Below, one piece after another: positions 9,956 to 22,025 of a DNA stretch of 64,000 bases. The stretch is from Phytoseiulus persimilis. Its lineage: Eukaryota; Arthropoda; Arachnida; Mesostigmata; Phytoseiidae. The translations under genes were made by a program, and so were the position numbers. The DNA lies in the NCBI GenBank assembly GCA_037576195.1, contig CM075102.1, positions 5,270,001 through 5,334,000 of the forward strand. The letters are read 5' to 3'. The stretch's first letter is position 1. Every line of letters begins with the position of its first letter. The notes beneath the pieces were generated by a model. It was not told the origin of the DNA, ran no database searches, and saw nothing but the letters and a program-made list of their open reading frames with translations.

Positions 9956-10145
9956 TGCGTGTAAAAGTTCTGAGCGCTAAACGTTGACAGCTCATAACTC
10001 CGCTTCCAGAAGGCCCAGAAAGATGCACTCAAAAGCCGCAGAATTCATTCAGTTTGATCCACCGAACGGCCCAAAACCGACGGCTCCACTGAAATGGTCG
10101 AAAATTGAAAAATATCGATTTTTCGATTCCGACGAAACTAAGATT
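9956..10145. repeat. Left arm of a diverged inverted repeat around the CR1-like element
   Basis: Its reverse complement matches 16120-16300 imperfectly; the best blocks are around GGAAGCGGAGTTATG, GCGCTCAGAACTTTT and TTTTCGACCA. The CR1-like retrotransposon and about 600 bp of other sequence lie between the arms. Confidence 0.55.
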
Positions 10146-10740
10146 ATGACCTCCTGTTTTCTCTCCAGAATCGAAGAGTCCGTCGAAAATTGAGCTGTTT
10201 CAGAACAAAATTGCGATTCAGCCGCTGCAAAGCGGGGATATCCAAGCCCTCTTGCGCTGTATGTTGGGTCAACGGGAAAGAAAAGCTAGCAACGAGAACA
10301 CAGCAACTGCCGAGCGCGGAAAACGAAAAGCAAAAAAAAACGAAGTACAAAGGAGTGAAAACCAGTGAGGTTACTGTGAAAGAACCCCAGGAGACCCACC
10401 GCACCCCCTGACGACCCCGCCTGAGAAGACACGAGGAGTTACCAAGGTAAAACCAAGTGAACGAACTTACTTAGGGCTAACGATCCAACACGCGATCTCG
10501 GAACCACCGTCCACTGACAATCCGGGAGTATAGCCTCAATATATACCCAGATTTTCACCCTCACTCCACCTGGAATACCAGTCCCTCACAACCAATGCCC
10601 GAAAACCATACCTAAGCGAGGAATCAGAGAAAACCAAATGTCAACGTGAGACCGGCTCTCTGCTTCCGAAATATAGCTAATGGTCGGAAAGGCGGAGTGA
10701 CATAGACAGATCTCGACAGTAAAACGATCTATATTCCAGA
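10146..10740 (+). other. Probable 5'UTR of the CR1-like retrotransposon and junction
   Basis: No host gene recognised. The A-rich, low-stop stretch before the ORF1 ATG at 10741 probably includes the element 5'UTR. I could not locate the 5' boundary or a target duplication matching the 3' flank (ATGGGCTTTTCC). Confidence 0.4.
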
Positions 10741-12117
10741 ATGGCTGAGTTCAACCCAAACCAACTCAGAACGGCCCCAACCGTCGAGTTCTGTGACAAA
10801 TGCAGGGAGGAGTTGGCGGGATCAGGAATGACCCCCAACGAATCAATTCTGCTTGAATGTCGCGACTGCTTGCGGAGTGAGCGACTAGCTTACCGCCGCG
10901 AGCGGACTGCCGCTCTAGCCTTCATAGAGCGGCAGGCAGAAGAACTGAAGGCCAGAGATGCGGAACTGGTGAGCTTGAGAGGCCAAGTGGCAGCTCAGGA
11001 AGCCAGAATCTCTTATATGGACACACAGATGAGAGAAGCCGTATCAAAAACACCAGTGGAGTTCACGCTGCCACCACCGCGACCAGCCTACCTTGGCCCG
11101 GTCGTAATGGTGGTCACGGATCGCCACTGTGCTGATCTGTGCCCGGCAGGCCTGAACTTCTACAAGGCCCTCGACAACCACAAAGGACTACGGGTTAGGA
11201 AATTCCCAGTCAACTCAATTCCAATGCTTTGCCAAAAGGCCAAAGCGGAAGTCGAGAAGATGGGGTTGAACAACCCAATGACAGTAATCCTGTGGGGAGG
11301 GCTCGATGTCCTTCTAGAGCCGTCCTTCAAAAAGAAGGAAGCTATCGAAATGGCCAACGAGGCCATCTCCGAACTAGAGGGACACGAAGGAGTCCACAAG
11401 GTTATCTACACCACTCCGGATGTAGATGTCAAGAACTATGATCAGGCAATGTTCACAGACGCCTTGTTCGACAGTTTCACCTCCGAAGAGAATATCGACC
11501 TCAGATATATCTCGAGGAACCCTGCGTACAACGATGACAAAGGGTGGACAGCAGCGGGACGAGTCGAGGCGATAGTCAAGATGACCCGAGAAATCGGTCG
11601 TCACCTACTATTGACGGAAGCCGACGTCGAAAAGCTGCTGGAGGGGAACATATTGAGGCTACGCAATGATGCTAAAGCCAAGACGAGAACTGCGGACGAG
11701 GAGGAAAAAACCTCCGATAGAAATCCAAAGCCCTCAGTCTCGGCAAAAAATCCCGTGCGCCAACCCAGGCAAACGGAGAATCAGCACAGAGCCTCGACCT
11801 CCGGGCGATATCAACCTCGGAATCCAGATCAGCGCCAATTCTCGAAACCGTTCGCGCCCAAAGCGTACGGAAAAAAGAGAACGGTGGCTGACACTTCCAT
11901 GGATTCCGGGAAAGATGAACAAAAAAAGCGAAGGCCACAACAAGACCGACGCCAATCCCACACCCGGACGGAGGGCCAAAATCCAAATACAGTCACCGGG
12001 AGGAAGGAGGAAAACAAACCTCACCCTACAACTTCCACTCCACGGAACGACAGGAGGGGGGCAAACCAAGCCCAACTGGCAGCGAACCTCCAACAGGCCC
12101 TGAGAAAGAAAGACTGA
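10741..12117 (+). CDS. CR1/L2-like retrotransposon ORF1 protein
   Basis: An intact 458-residue ORF. In order: a CX2C-X18-CX2C zinc motif (C18, C21, C40, C43); a charged coiled coil at about 50-100; a globular domain at about 118-300 resembling the SGNH-hydrolase (esterase-like) domain of arthropod CR1/L2-type ORF1 proteins; and a Lys/Arg/Gln-rich tail at 300-458 suited to RNA binding. The SGNH block-I position reads VVTDRH rather than GDS, so the catalytic serine appears absent, and a GGLDV replaces the usual asparagine block. Such proteins coat element RNA during retrotransposition (family knowledge). ORF2 follows after a stop, in the same element. Confidence 0.75.
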   Translation: MAEFNPNQLRTAPTVEFCDKCREELAGSGMTPNESILLECRDCLRSERLAYRRERTAALAFIERQAEELKARDAELVSLRGQVAAQEARISYMDTQMREAVSKTPVEFTLPPPRPAYLGPVVMVVTDRHCADLCPAGLNFYKALDNHKGLRVRKFPVNSIPMLCQKAKAEVEKMGLNNPMTVILWGGLDVLLEPSFKKKEAIEMANEAISELEGHEGVHKVIYTTPDVDVKNYDQAMFTDALFDSFTSEENIDLRYISRNPAYNDDKGWTAAGRVEAIVKMTREIGRHLLLTEADVEKLLEGNILRLRNDAKAKTRTADEEEKTSDRNPKPSVSAKNPVRQPRQTENQHRASTSGRYQPRNPDQRQFSKPFAPKAYGKKRTVADTSMDSGKDEQKKRRPQQDRRQSHTRTEGQNPNTVTGRKEENKPHPTTSTPRNDRRGANQAQLAANLQQALRKKD

Positions 12118-15100
12118 CGGACCGCAGCCCCCAAGAAGCAAACCCCAACCGAGGAGGAAAATAAAACACACAGTGTTGACCTCAGAATCGGGGTCTTCAA
12201 TATGCAAAGGGGGAAAAGCGCAGTCAAATGGGAAAGTCTGAGGAAAGATCTATTAGAGGGACAGAGTGGGGGAACGCCATCACCATATGACGTCCTTCTC
12301 CTAACTGAAACCAACCTGATGAATATAGAAGAACCACCACATATACAGGGGTTCACTTTCCACGGTAGCAATCGATCTGGCCTCTCTGGCAACAAGTCGT
12401 CTGGTGGTACGGGAATACTTATCCGCTCCACCATTGATGAACCACGCTGGACACATAAAGGGGCTGATTTCATTGCTCTGGGGACTGATATAGAGGGCCA
12501 ACCTTGGATCTTCATATCAGTCTACGCCGTCATTACGATGGAACACAAATCGAACGAACACCAATTCAAAGAGATTGGGCGCATCATTCGAGAACACAGA
12601 ACGTCAGATGTCAAAATTGTGGTGGGGGGGGACATGAATGCCCACCATCCCAATTTGACGGGAGAACAGATAGACGTGGCAAACTTCTCCAAGAGTTAGC
12701 CAATGAAAACGATCTAATCATTCTCAATCTGACCGAAAAATGTAGAGGGAAGACCACACGAACCCAGGGTGGGATTTCCACTACAATAGACTACGTGCTA
12801 TGTAACTCCCGAACCTATCGGGAACTAACGTATATGCACATAGACGAAAAAAAGGAAATCCTTCATTGGAGTGATCATAACCTGATGACCCTACAAATGG
12901 GGAAACCAAGAGGCTGTGCACACCAAAGGAAGGTACGAGTGAAACTGTTAAGATCAAAAAGAGCAGCGGAGAAGGCCTCAGAGACTCTTATGACGAAGAC
13001 CAGGACAACACGGTCTGCCAGCTACAGAGATCTGATAGACACCCTCCAAAATGCTTTGAACGAAAACAGCAAACTCGTTAATCTGAACCCGAGGGAAAAA
13101 ATGTCCTCACCTGAGCTAACGAGACTATAGAAGCTAAGGAGGGAACAGAACCGGGAATGGAGGAGAGCGAGACGCCTAGGAACAGGCGCCGACAAGGCGA
13201 GACAACAATATAGACAGACACAAGACGCTGTCCGAAATGAGGTTGCCCGCTTGCTCGAAACCGAAAATCAGAGAATATATGATAAAATCATGAGGGCTCC
13301 AAGACAGGCAAAATCAAAAGCCTTCTGGGACCACATTAGGAGAAATGAATACAAACCCCCAAAAAAGCTGTGCGTGCTAGACGAGAAGGGTGACGACATC
13401 CAACCGACACAGATGACGTCACACCTTACGCTGGTAGCGAAAAGCTTACTGGAGGCAACAGGAAACCCCGAACCCCAGAGAGAATCCAATCTCCCAAGAG
13501 AACCGGTAAATCTGACCACAACTGTAGAGTGGGTGAAGCCGACACTCGTGTCGATATCCGCTTCATCTGCGACGGGGCCGGATAGAATACCAGCAAAAGT
13601 CCTCAAGGCACTAGACGACACGGGATACAACTACGTAACAGATGTCTTCAACGCTATTCTACAAGGTACCCATGAGATACCAGCAGAATGGAGGATAGGC
13701 AGGGTATCCCTGATTGAAAAACCAAACTCGATAAAGGGAAACCTCAAAACATACAGACCCATAACAGTATCAGACGTTCTGTATAGAGTTTTTACCAAAA
13801 TACTTGGGAAACATATACAAAAATGGGCGGAAGATACAGAGCAGCTATCAGAAATGCAAAACGGGTTCAGAAAGGATCGCAGAGGAGATGATAACATATT
13901 CATCTTGACAACTGCAATTGAAACCGCAAGATCCCATAAGAAAGGGCTTTATTGCGTTTTCCTAGACGCCACAAAAGCATACGACCGAATCGATCGGAAA
14001 AGCTATGGCGAACTCTAGAGGAGAGAGGGATGAGCAAACCACTGCTCGAACTCCTTAAATACATGTACGAGGATACCCGCGTTGTCCTCCGACATGGGGA
14101 CTACACGTCGGACGAAATGTCCATACCAATTGGACTCCGACAAGGTTGTCCACTATCTCCGATCCTATCCAGCCTCTACATTGCGAACCTTGAACGAGAA
14201 CTCCTGGCAACAGGACGAGGATTCAGATTCGCAAGGAAAGGCAATTTCTGGGATGTGAGAGAAAAAAAGTTCTTCACAATTCCCGGATTGCTGTTTGCAG
14301 ATGACCTAGTTCTGATGACAAACAGCATGGGAGATATGGAAACGCTCCTCGAGGTTACTACAAGGTTTGGGGACAACATGTCCATCAAATTTAACCCAGA
14401 GAAGAGCGGTGTAATGGTCTTCTCTCGACCAGCAGGAACCCATACTCCGGATAGAGATCTCAGGATACAAGGATTACCAATACCTATGGTGGAATCATAC
14501 AAATATCTAGGGATCGAACTATCTACCGACAGCGACCACTTGGCTAGACAATGGCCTAGACTGTCAGGAAAAGCCGACCAAGCAATCCAGAGACTAAACG
14601 CGAAAGCACTTTGGAGCTTCGACCGATTCGAAGTCTCCAAAATACTCTGGAAAGCTACAGCAGTCCCGCAGCTCACATACTGCAATGCAGTGATTACCAT
14701 GCCAAAAAGACTGAGAAACCACATAGAAGTCAGGCAGAGAGACGCGGGAAGATGGGCTCTTGGCATACCGCACTCCACTATAGCGAAGGAGTTCATTGAG
14801 GGAGAACTCGGATGGAGCTCCTTCGATGCCAGAGAAACCATAAGCAAAGTGATGTTCTTCGAGAGGATAAAACAAATGGATCCACATAGATGGCCAAAAC
14901 TTGTCCTCGAGGCCATCGAACTCACCAAAACCAGAATCGAAGCATCCGAGAGACTCAAAAAACTGAGCATGCAATTCGAATGTGGGGACATCCGACTGGC
15001 CAAGAACACATCCGGCAAGCTGATGTGGAAGACGTTCCGCAAAGAACTCAAACTGAGGGTGCGGAATAAATTTGACGCCACCTGGAGAGACAGGATGGAG

Positions 15101-15439
15101 TCCAAATCCACACTGAGTACATACCGACGATACAAAGAGACTAGAGGAATCAACCCCGGACTGTACGATAACTCCCGCGGAAGCCAACTCTTAGCGTTAA
15201 CCAGGGCAGGAATGCTGAACACCAAGACCCGGCAACACAACCGCGATTCCTCCATCGACATCAACTGTTCAAGATGTGGAGAACCCGAAACAGAAAGACA
15301 CGTAGTCTTGGGGTGCGAGGAACGAACTTTACCCCCAGAGGAGTTTCCCTTCCGAATTGGACTCACACCCAATAGCAAACATGAAGTTCTGCGAAAGACG
15401 AAGGTGACCCTAACTAACTGGGAGCGGCAAGATCTGTGA
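12118..15439 (+). pseudogene. CR1/L2-like retrotransposon ORF2 (endonuclease-RT), broken
   Basis: The reading path is nearly complete but interrupted. It starts with an APE-type endonuclease: FNMQRG, the catalytic E in LLLTETN, GDMNAHH, TIDYVL, and SDHN at about 12870. The RT follows: AEWRIGRVSLI, motif A FLDATKAYDRI, motif B GLRQGCPLSP, motif C FADD (about 14295) and KYLG. A C-terminal CCHC finger is C..CGEPETERH.....C. Breaks: a frameshift between about 12625 and 12680; a nonsense TAG at 13128-13130; and a one-base frameshift near 13998-14015, just after motif A. It cannot make a full protein as read. ORF1 directly upstream is intact, so the copy is fairly young or the breaks are sequence errors. 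Confidence 0.85.
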
Positions 15440-15472
15440 ACGCAAGACGACTCACCCCTGGAATGAAAGGGA

Positions 15473-15519
15473 CCATATGTGCATATGGAAGATCGAAATA
15501 AATCCAATCCAATCCAATA
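15473..15519 (+). promoter_or_regulatory. 3' hairpin and AATCC microsatellite tail
   Basis: CCATATG-TG-CATATGG forms a perfect 7-bp stem. It is followed by GAAATAAATCC and about three AATCC repeats. Short 3'-terminal repeats are typical of CR1/L2/I-type elements, where the RT recognises the 3' RNA end; assigning that role here is inference. Confidence 0.65.
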
Positions 15520-16119
15520 TGGGCTTTTCCAAGGAATGCTCCATCTACTCACAACATCGAGATGATTCGAGATGCCGAATAGCACATCTTATAGCCGGGC
15601 TCCGAGCTCCGAGAATGTGTGAAAAACTACGCGAAAAGAAACCGAAGCGACCTGCAACTTCACGAACCTTGTTGATTCAGGAGAAAGCTCGTCTCCAGCG
15701 AGGGAAGACGCGGCAGAATTCGGGAAAGTTCGATGATCCCATTCTTGGCCTTCCAAGAGCTTTCAGGGAAAATCGTGCAAGTGCCAGCCATGGGACTGCT
15801 CAACCAGCGAAACTGAAGTTTGTGATTCTGACTCGCAAATTGGAGCTATGGGTGGCGAGCCGAAATTGGATCATATGACATGATTTTGGAGCTTTGAACC
15901 CGGCTATAATATACTATGCGCAATCTCTGATTGGCTCGTTTTCTGGGGGAGATACTCAGCATAGTGGCCAAGAGGGCTGAAAATCAGAACTTCGAGATCG
16001 ATATATCCCCTTTGCAGCGTTCGGATCGCTCAATCATTTCGTTGGAACAGCGTGATTCTCGACGAGCTCTATGATTCCACGGAGAAAGCATGGGGTCGAA
16101 AGCTTGGTTTCGCCGGGAT
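15520..16119. other. Unassigned stretch 3' of the CR1-like element
   Basis: A plus-strand frame (15615-15878) encodes a basic 88-residue peptide (KLREKKPKRPA...), but its frame starts within the retrotransposon tail. No family or second copy recognised. Confidence 0.3.
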
Positions 16120-16300
16120 CGAAAATCGCGACTTCTCGATTTTCGACCAAATAAGTAGAACCGTCGAAGTTGGGAGGCCGTTCGTTGAATCACTACGAAG
16201 TCTGACTTATCCGTCTTTCGAGTGTCTTATCGTCTTTCTGCGGCTCCTGGAAGCGGAGTTATGTGGTGTCAAAGTTTGGCGCTCAGAACTTTTGCACACT
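16120..16300. repeat. Right arm of diverged inverted repeat
   Basis: Reverse-complement partner of 9956-10145. Confidence 0.55.
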
Positions 16301-16970
16301 CGCAATACTATCCAAGTTCCCTTATCCTGAGAGGTTCCATCTCGAGAATGGATGGGATCAAAAAATGCTTCTCGTCCGCGTTGAGGATGGAAGATATGCC
16401 TTGCGCATGTACAGTGAAATTCGAGATGGTCTCCTCAATCATATGTCCGATGTCCGCGGCCATATTTGCGATGGAGAGCTGAGTCGTTCCATGCGGGAAA
16501 GGATCTTGGCATTCCTGAAATCGTCCTTCCCATAGTTTTACTCTTTTTTAATTTCGTGTCCCATTCTCTTTCGGTATTCAAACTCTTGGGATCGACGGTG
16601 GGACCGGGTTTCACAGCTTATTGGACGAGGAGAAGTCATGGCGTTTCGCGGGAGAGAGGAGGGACCTCCGAATCCGAGCACGGCTAAATCCCAGCCAAAA
16701 CCAGTACGCAGACGAGTGTTTCGGATGATGCGAGAGGGCTTTAGAGAGATTGATAATTACATTGGTCGCCGGAAACATTAGCAACTGATGAGTGCAAGGA
16801 CAAAAGTTCATCAGATGAAATAGACGAGAAGTGGGAATCTACCCTTGACCCTCCTGTCTTGGTTAGCCGTACATGATAACTTGTAATATGGATGTATCCT
16901 TATCCTTACTATACATAATCGGCTTGTTAGTCTGTCAGCTTGTCAGTTTGTCCGCACTCCGTCGAGAATT
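16301..16970. other. Unassigned stretch before the minisatellite
   Basis: No gene recognised. Just before the array, short TGTCAG/TTGTC words repeat at 16927-16952. Confidence 0.4.
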
Positions 16971-17687
16971 CTGGGACCAATCTGACCATACTCCCCAAAG
17001 TCTGGAGAGGTGATTCCGGGACCAATCTGACCATTACTTTCAAACTTTGTAGGGGTGAATCCGAGACCAATCTGAGCATTACTTTCCAGCTCTGGAGGGG
17101 TGATTCCGAGACCAATCTGAGCATTACTTTCCAACTCTGGAGGGGTGATTCCGAGACCAATCTGAGCATAACTCTCCAACCCTGTAGGGGTGATTCCGAG
17201 ACCAATCTGAGCATTACTGTCCAACCCTGGAGGGTTGAATCCGAGACCAATCTGACCATACTCTCCCAAGTCTGGAGAGGTGATTCCGGGATCAATCTGA
17301 CCATTACTTTCAAACTTTGGAGGGGTGATTCCGAGACCAATCTGAGCATTACTTTCCAACTCTGGAGCGGTGATTCCGGGACCAATCTGACCATTACTTC
17401 CAAACTTTGGAGGGGTGAATCCGAGACCAATCTGACCATACTCTCCCAAGTCTGGAGAGGTGATTCCGGGACCAATCTGACCATTACTTTCAAATTTCGG
17501 AGGGGTGATTCCGAGACCAACCTGAGAATTACTTTCCAACTCTGGAGGGGTGATTCCGAGACCAATCTGAGCATTACTATCCCACTCTGGAGGGGTGATT
17601 CCGAGACCAATCTGAGCATTACTCTCCAACCCTGGAGGGTTGAATCCGAGACCAATCTGACCATACTCTCCCAAGTCTGGAGAGGTG
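16971..17687. repeat. 45-bp minisatellite, array A1
   Basis: About 16 monomers of 45 bp (landmarks GACCAATCTGA, CTGGAG, GGTGATTCCG) with no length changes. The last monomer is interrupted by the R1-clade insertion and resumes in array A2 in the correct phase. Confidence 0.97.
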
Positions 17688-17805
17688 GCCACCTGAAGGA
17701 GAGGAGGTCCCGGACGTCCTGGGCGTTTTTTATCTGTTAAAAAGAGAATACAACAGATAAAAAACGCCCAGGATGTCCGGGACCTCCTCTCCTTCAGGTG
17801 GCCAC
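17685..17805. repeat. 54-bp fold-back at the 5' end of the R1-clade insertion
   Basis: 17685-17738 is the reverse complement of 17752-17805 with a single mismatch and a 13-nt A-rich loop (17739-17751). The right arm is in frame with the retrotransposon gag, so the left arm is an inverted copy of gag coding sequence. The first three bases (GTG) also belong to the target duplication, suggesting microhomology at the join. Confidence 0.95.
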
Positions 17806-19042
17806 TAAATGCATTCAGTGACACAAAAACTACATCTAAAAGCATCCTCACAGAGGTCCCAATTAGAATAGCCTTCTTCGCAGAAAACAATAGCAAGGAC
17901 GCATCCACCCTCACCAGGCTCAGCGCACAGTACCCACTACTAGGGAAGGCCATAAAGAGACTAGGCGTAGGTAAGCGGGCGACCCTCACCCTGGACTCAG
18001 AACTCGAGACAGAGGAGGAAGAACCAAGCGCGGATGCAAAGACACCGAGAAAACTCATAGTCGCCAAATGCAACACAGACGAACTCTCCATCATAACCAC
18101 ACTAAAAACAATAATCAACTCCCTCGAAGAAATAAACCAACAAACTCTGACCATACACCTGCCAAACAACATCGACGTCATAGACTGCTCAAAAATAGCA
18201 GAGTCCTGTCTCGCAGGCAGAAGCCTGACGGCCGAGCTGTGTGCAAAGGGCAGAGGAGCAAGCAAACGGGGCGTCTCAAAAAACAGAAACACGATCATCA
18301 TACAAAAACAAAAAGGTAAAACGTACGCGGACACACTGAAGGAGATCAAACAGGCCATAGGACCGAACAACCTGGGTGAAAACATACACAAGATACAGGA
18401 AACAAGGGACGGAAACGTCAGAATACGCATCAACGGGAACACAGCTGACGCCACAGATCAAATCACGAACATAATCAAAGAAAAAATAAATACAGAAGTC
18501 GAAATGGAGAAACCAACGAAGACACTCATCACACTCCATGACCTAGACGGCGCAACGGAAAACGGGGAAATAGAATCCACGCTCAGACAACTTTTCTGCT
18601 CCCCCGAGGACGAAATCAAAATCTTTGAACAAAATGAAAGCAGAAATGGCTGCTACACGGTGAGAATACTCCTCCCTAAACATATTGCCGACACCATGAT
18701 CAAACAAAACAACATCCGTATAGGCCTGAATTCCTGTCGAATAACCGGAAAAATCTCAATCCCTGTCTGCCACAACTGCCTGGGGCTCGACCACGTTGGA
18801 AAATACTGCAGAGATCCCCCTTCGACAACAACCAGATGCTTCAGATGCGATAACACTGGACACTCCCCGAAAGAATGCAGAAACACACCCACTTGCAAAA
18901 CTGTAACACATCCGGACACTCTATCAACTCGCGAGAATGCCCAACCTACAGGAAACTAATAGCCGAAAAGATCACCAGAAACCACGAGAAGAAACCCAGA
19001 GAACACAACGACAGGAACCAAAATACCACAGCTCCAAAATGA
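17760..19042 (+). pseudogene. R1-clade gag-like ORF1, 5'-truncated, one frameshift
   Basis: The frame is open from inside the fold-back to about 18900 with no ATG until 18504, so the true start is lost. The protein has an acidic/basic middle (ETEEEEPSAD, then KRGVSKNRNT) and three C-terminal zinc knuckles: CX2CX4HX4C at about 18769-18810, another at 18838-18880, and a third at about 18894-18940 that is split by a one-base loss in an A-run near 18897-18900. After the shift the frame ends at TGA 19040-19042, overlapping the ORF2 ATG (ATGA). This three-knuckle Gag and overlapping stop/start are typical of R1-type elements. Confidence 0.85.
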
Positions 19043-22025
19043 ATCAGCTAAATCTCACCAAAAACAACAGCATAAAAATCCTACAAATAAATCTCCACCG
19101 CAGTGTGCAAGCATGGGTTTTAGCGCGGAAAACAGCAATAGATCTCAAAGCAACAATCATAGCAGCAACGGAACAAAACATCAGATCCTCCAGAAACCTC
19201 CTAGTCAGTGGCGACAACACGGCCGCCATGATATATAAGACTGGAACATCCCCTTTCGAGTCGGGCTCCGCCGCGAATTTTGTGTGGGCCAAAACAGATG
19301 ACACCGTATTATATAGCTGCTACCTATCACCAAACATCACCAAACCAGAATTCTGCGACACGCTCACACAGATTCAAAACAGCATCCACTCCCACGACGA
19401 AAAAACACCCATAGTTATCAACGGCGACTTCAACTCGGCCTCAATCCTGTGGGGCAGTAGAGACACGTACGCAAGGGGGAAAGTGCTCGAGGAGTGGCTT
19501 GCCACAAACGAACTGACCATAATGAACCAAGGAAACAAACCAACTTGGCAGAGGGGAAACTCCGCCACCCACATAGATCTCACAATCACGAACAAAGCCG
19601 CAACTAACAGAATAACAAAATGGAATGCGCTTGCAAACCTATAAACGCTCAGTGACCACAACTAGATCACCTTCGAAGTTGATCTTGGATGCACAAAACA
19701 CAACTCCACGTATAAAACTAAGCCCACGTACGATCCAAAGCTCTTCGAATCAAAACTAGCAGACCTCGTCGAAGAAAATAAACCAAAAACCCTCACACAA
19801 ATGTGCGACACCTTAACAAAAGCAACCAAACCATCGAAAGTCTTACAGCATCCAGAAAACCACGGCGACCTATACTGGTGGAACGAAGAAACGGCGGCAG
19901 CCAGGAGGGCAACCACAGCGGCTAGGAGGAAATACACACGGGCACCACACCAAAACAGAACCACAGAAAAACTCGACTACGAAATAGCCAGGAAGGAACT
20001 GAACACCAAAATAACGGAAGCGAAAATCAGAGCCTGGAGAGAGCACTGTAACGCAGTTGAACATAATCCATGGGGTACCGGATACAAACTAGTCATGGAC
20101 AGACTAAACACTCCCCGAACCAAAATACCACCAAAACTGAAGCTAGCAGCCATCAGAACCTTATTCCCCACACATGACACCACGCAACACACAATGACAC
20201 ACCAGACAATAACTTCACACCACCCGCGAATCACGAAAGAAGAACTACTCGAAACCTTAGAAAACATGGCAAGCAACGAAGCCCCACGCCCAGACGGAGT
20301 CCCGCCTTACATTATCAAGTCAGCCATCAAATCACACACAGATATCTTCACAAAATACTTCAACGACCTACTATCCGATGGAACCTTCCCAAAAAACTGG
20401 AGAACTGCCAATGTCATACTCATACACAAGCCAGGTGAACCCAAAGAAAATCCTTCATCCTATCGCCCTATTTGTCTACTAAACACAATCTCGGAAACAG
20501 TCGAGAAGATAATCAACAACCGACTACAAAAGGAGCTAGAATCGAACAACCTCCTATCACCGAGGCAATTCGGCTTCCGCAAAAAAAGCTCCACCATCAT
20601 GGCAATACAAAAGACCCTAGAACATCCCATCATGGAACTACAAAAACTAGAGACAACAGAAACATCGCAATCATAGTACTCCTAGACGTTAAGAACGCTT
20701 TCAACTCCGCAAGCTGAGCCCACATACACAAATCACTAAGCAGCCTGAATATCTCAACATACTTACAGAGGACGGTTAAGTCGTATCTGTCGGGCAGGAG
20801 GGTGAGCTGCGACGGGAGGGAGCACAAAATGACCGCGGGAGTTCCGCAGGGTTCGGTCCTTGGACCAACCCTGTGGAACGTCATGTACAACCCGGTCCTG
20901 GAACTGCGGCTCCCTGAAGCGGCAAACTTGGTCGGCTACGCTGACGACCTCGCACTGATAGTAACAGCTAAGACGGAATCCACACTAAAAAACAAAACAA
21001 ATGCAGCACTCAATACTATAAGCGCCTGGATGAAACAAAACAAGCTCGAAATAGCCCCACGGAAATCGGAAGCACTATTCATCACCAAAAAAATCAAACT
21101 TGAGCCTATCTACATACATATCAAAGGACAACAAATAGAAATTAAAAAATCAGTGAAATACCTAGGGCTGCACTTGGACAGCAAACTCACTTTCTCACAT
21201 CACCTCAAACAAACAGCAATTAAAGCCAGAAGAATATCGAACAACCTCGCAAAAATCATGCCGAGAACCCACGGCGCGGAGGAGGAGAAACGATGCCTCC
21301 TCGCATCCGTTGCCTGGTCTATAGTCTGCTACGCCTTCCCAATCTGGCACCATATACTCGACAAGAAAACTTTCGCCAACCTCCTTCTCTCGATACAAAG
21401 AATCACAGCCATCAGAATATGCAGAGGCTACAGAACCATCTCAACGGACGCTCTCTTGGTAATCAGCCGGGATATACCCTGGGACATAAAAATAAGAACA
21501 ATAATGCACGTCAGACAACAAAACCAAAACACACAGAACACACGAAATAATATCACCTTTGAGGACACGTACATGACCACATGGCAAACCCAGTGGTCAA
21601 CACAAAACCTTAACAAAGGGGCATGGACGCGCAGACTCATCCCACAAATCGAACCCTGGATAAATAGGAAACACGGCAAATTAACATACTGGATAACCCA
21701 AGCGATCTCGGGACACGGACAATTCCAAAGCTACCTCTTCAACATGAACATAAAATTCAGGCCCTAATGCGTGCAATGCAACGCAGCGGAAGATGATACA
21801 CCGGAACACACCTTCTTCCACTGCAACAAATTTGCACAACCCCGTTCGACACTAACAAACACACTAAATCAACCCTTCACCCCCGAAAACATCATATATC
21901 ACATGCTAACAAGCCAATACACAAGGAATCTCATCGCCACATACATCACAGACACATTGAAAACCAAACATAGCTATGAGAAAGCGTGGTTAGAAAGGAC
22001 ACACACGACCACCGCCACACAATAG
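19039..22025 (+). pseudogene. R1-clade ORF2 endonuclease-reverse transcriptase, broken
   Basis: Starts at the ATG of an ATGA overlap. Endonuclease motifs: LQINLHRS, AATEQN (catalytic E), INGDFNS, IDLTIT and SDHN. RT motifs: NWRTANVILIHKPG, SSYRPICLL, FGFRKKSST, motif A LLDVKNAFNSA, motif B GVPQGSVLGPTLWN, motif C YADD (about 20938) and VKYLGL. The C-terminus has a CX2C...HX4C finger (21771-21830). Breaks: TAA 19642-19644 and a TAG about 30 nt later (either side of SDHN), a frameshift between about 20600 and 20660, TGA 20715-20717 right after motif A, and TAA 21765-21767 before the finger. Two of the nonsense changes look like simple G-to-A or C-to-G changes. Confidence 0.9.

Larger units (their letters stand above)
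10200..15519 (+). mobile_element. CR1/L2-like non-LTR retrotransposon
   Basis: Full-length-like element with ORF1, ORF2 and a 3' tail. The 5' edge is approximate. The 3' end shows a 7-bp-stem hairpin (15473-15479 with 15482-15488) followed by an AATCC-type repeated tail (15497-15519) instead of poly(A). It lies inside an inverted duplication (9956-10145 / 16120-16300). Confidence 0.8.

Noticed and set aside
15497-15519. Telomeric or simple microsatellite
   Set aside because: Only about three AATCC units, placed directly after ORF2, so it is the retrotransposon tail.
16943-18454. 503-codon minus-strand ORF
   Set aside because: It is a chimera of antisense gag, the fold-back and antisense minisatellite; no domain.
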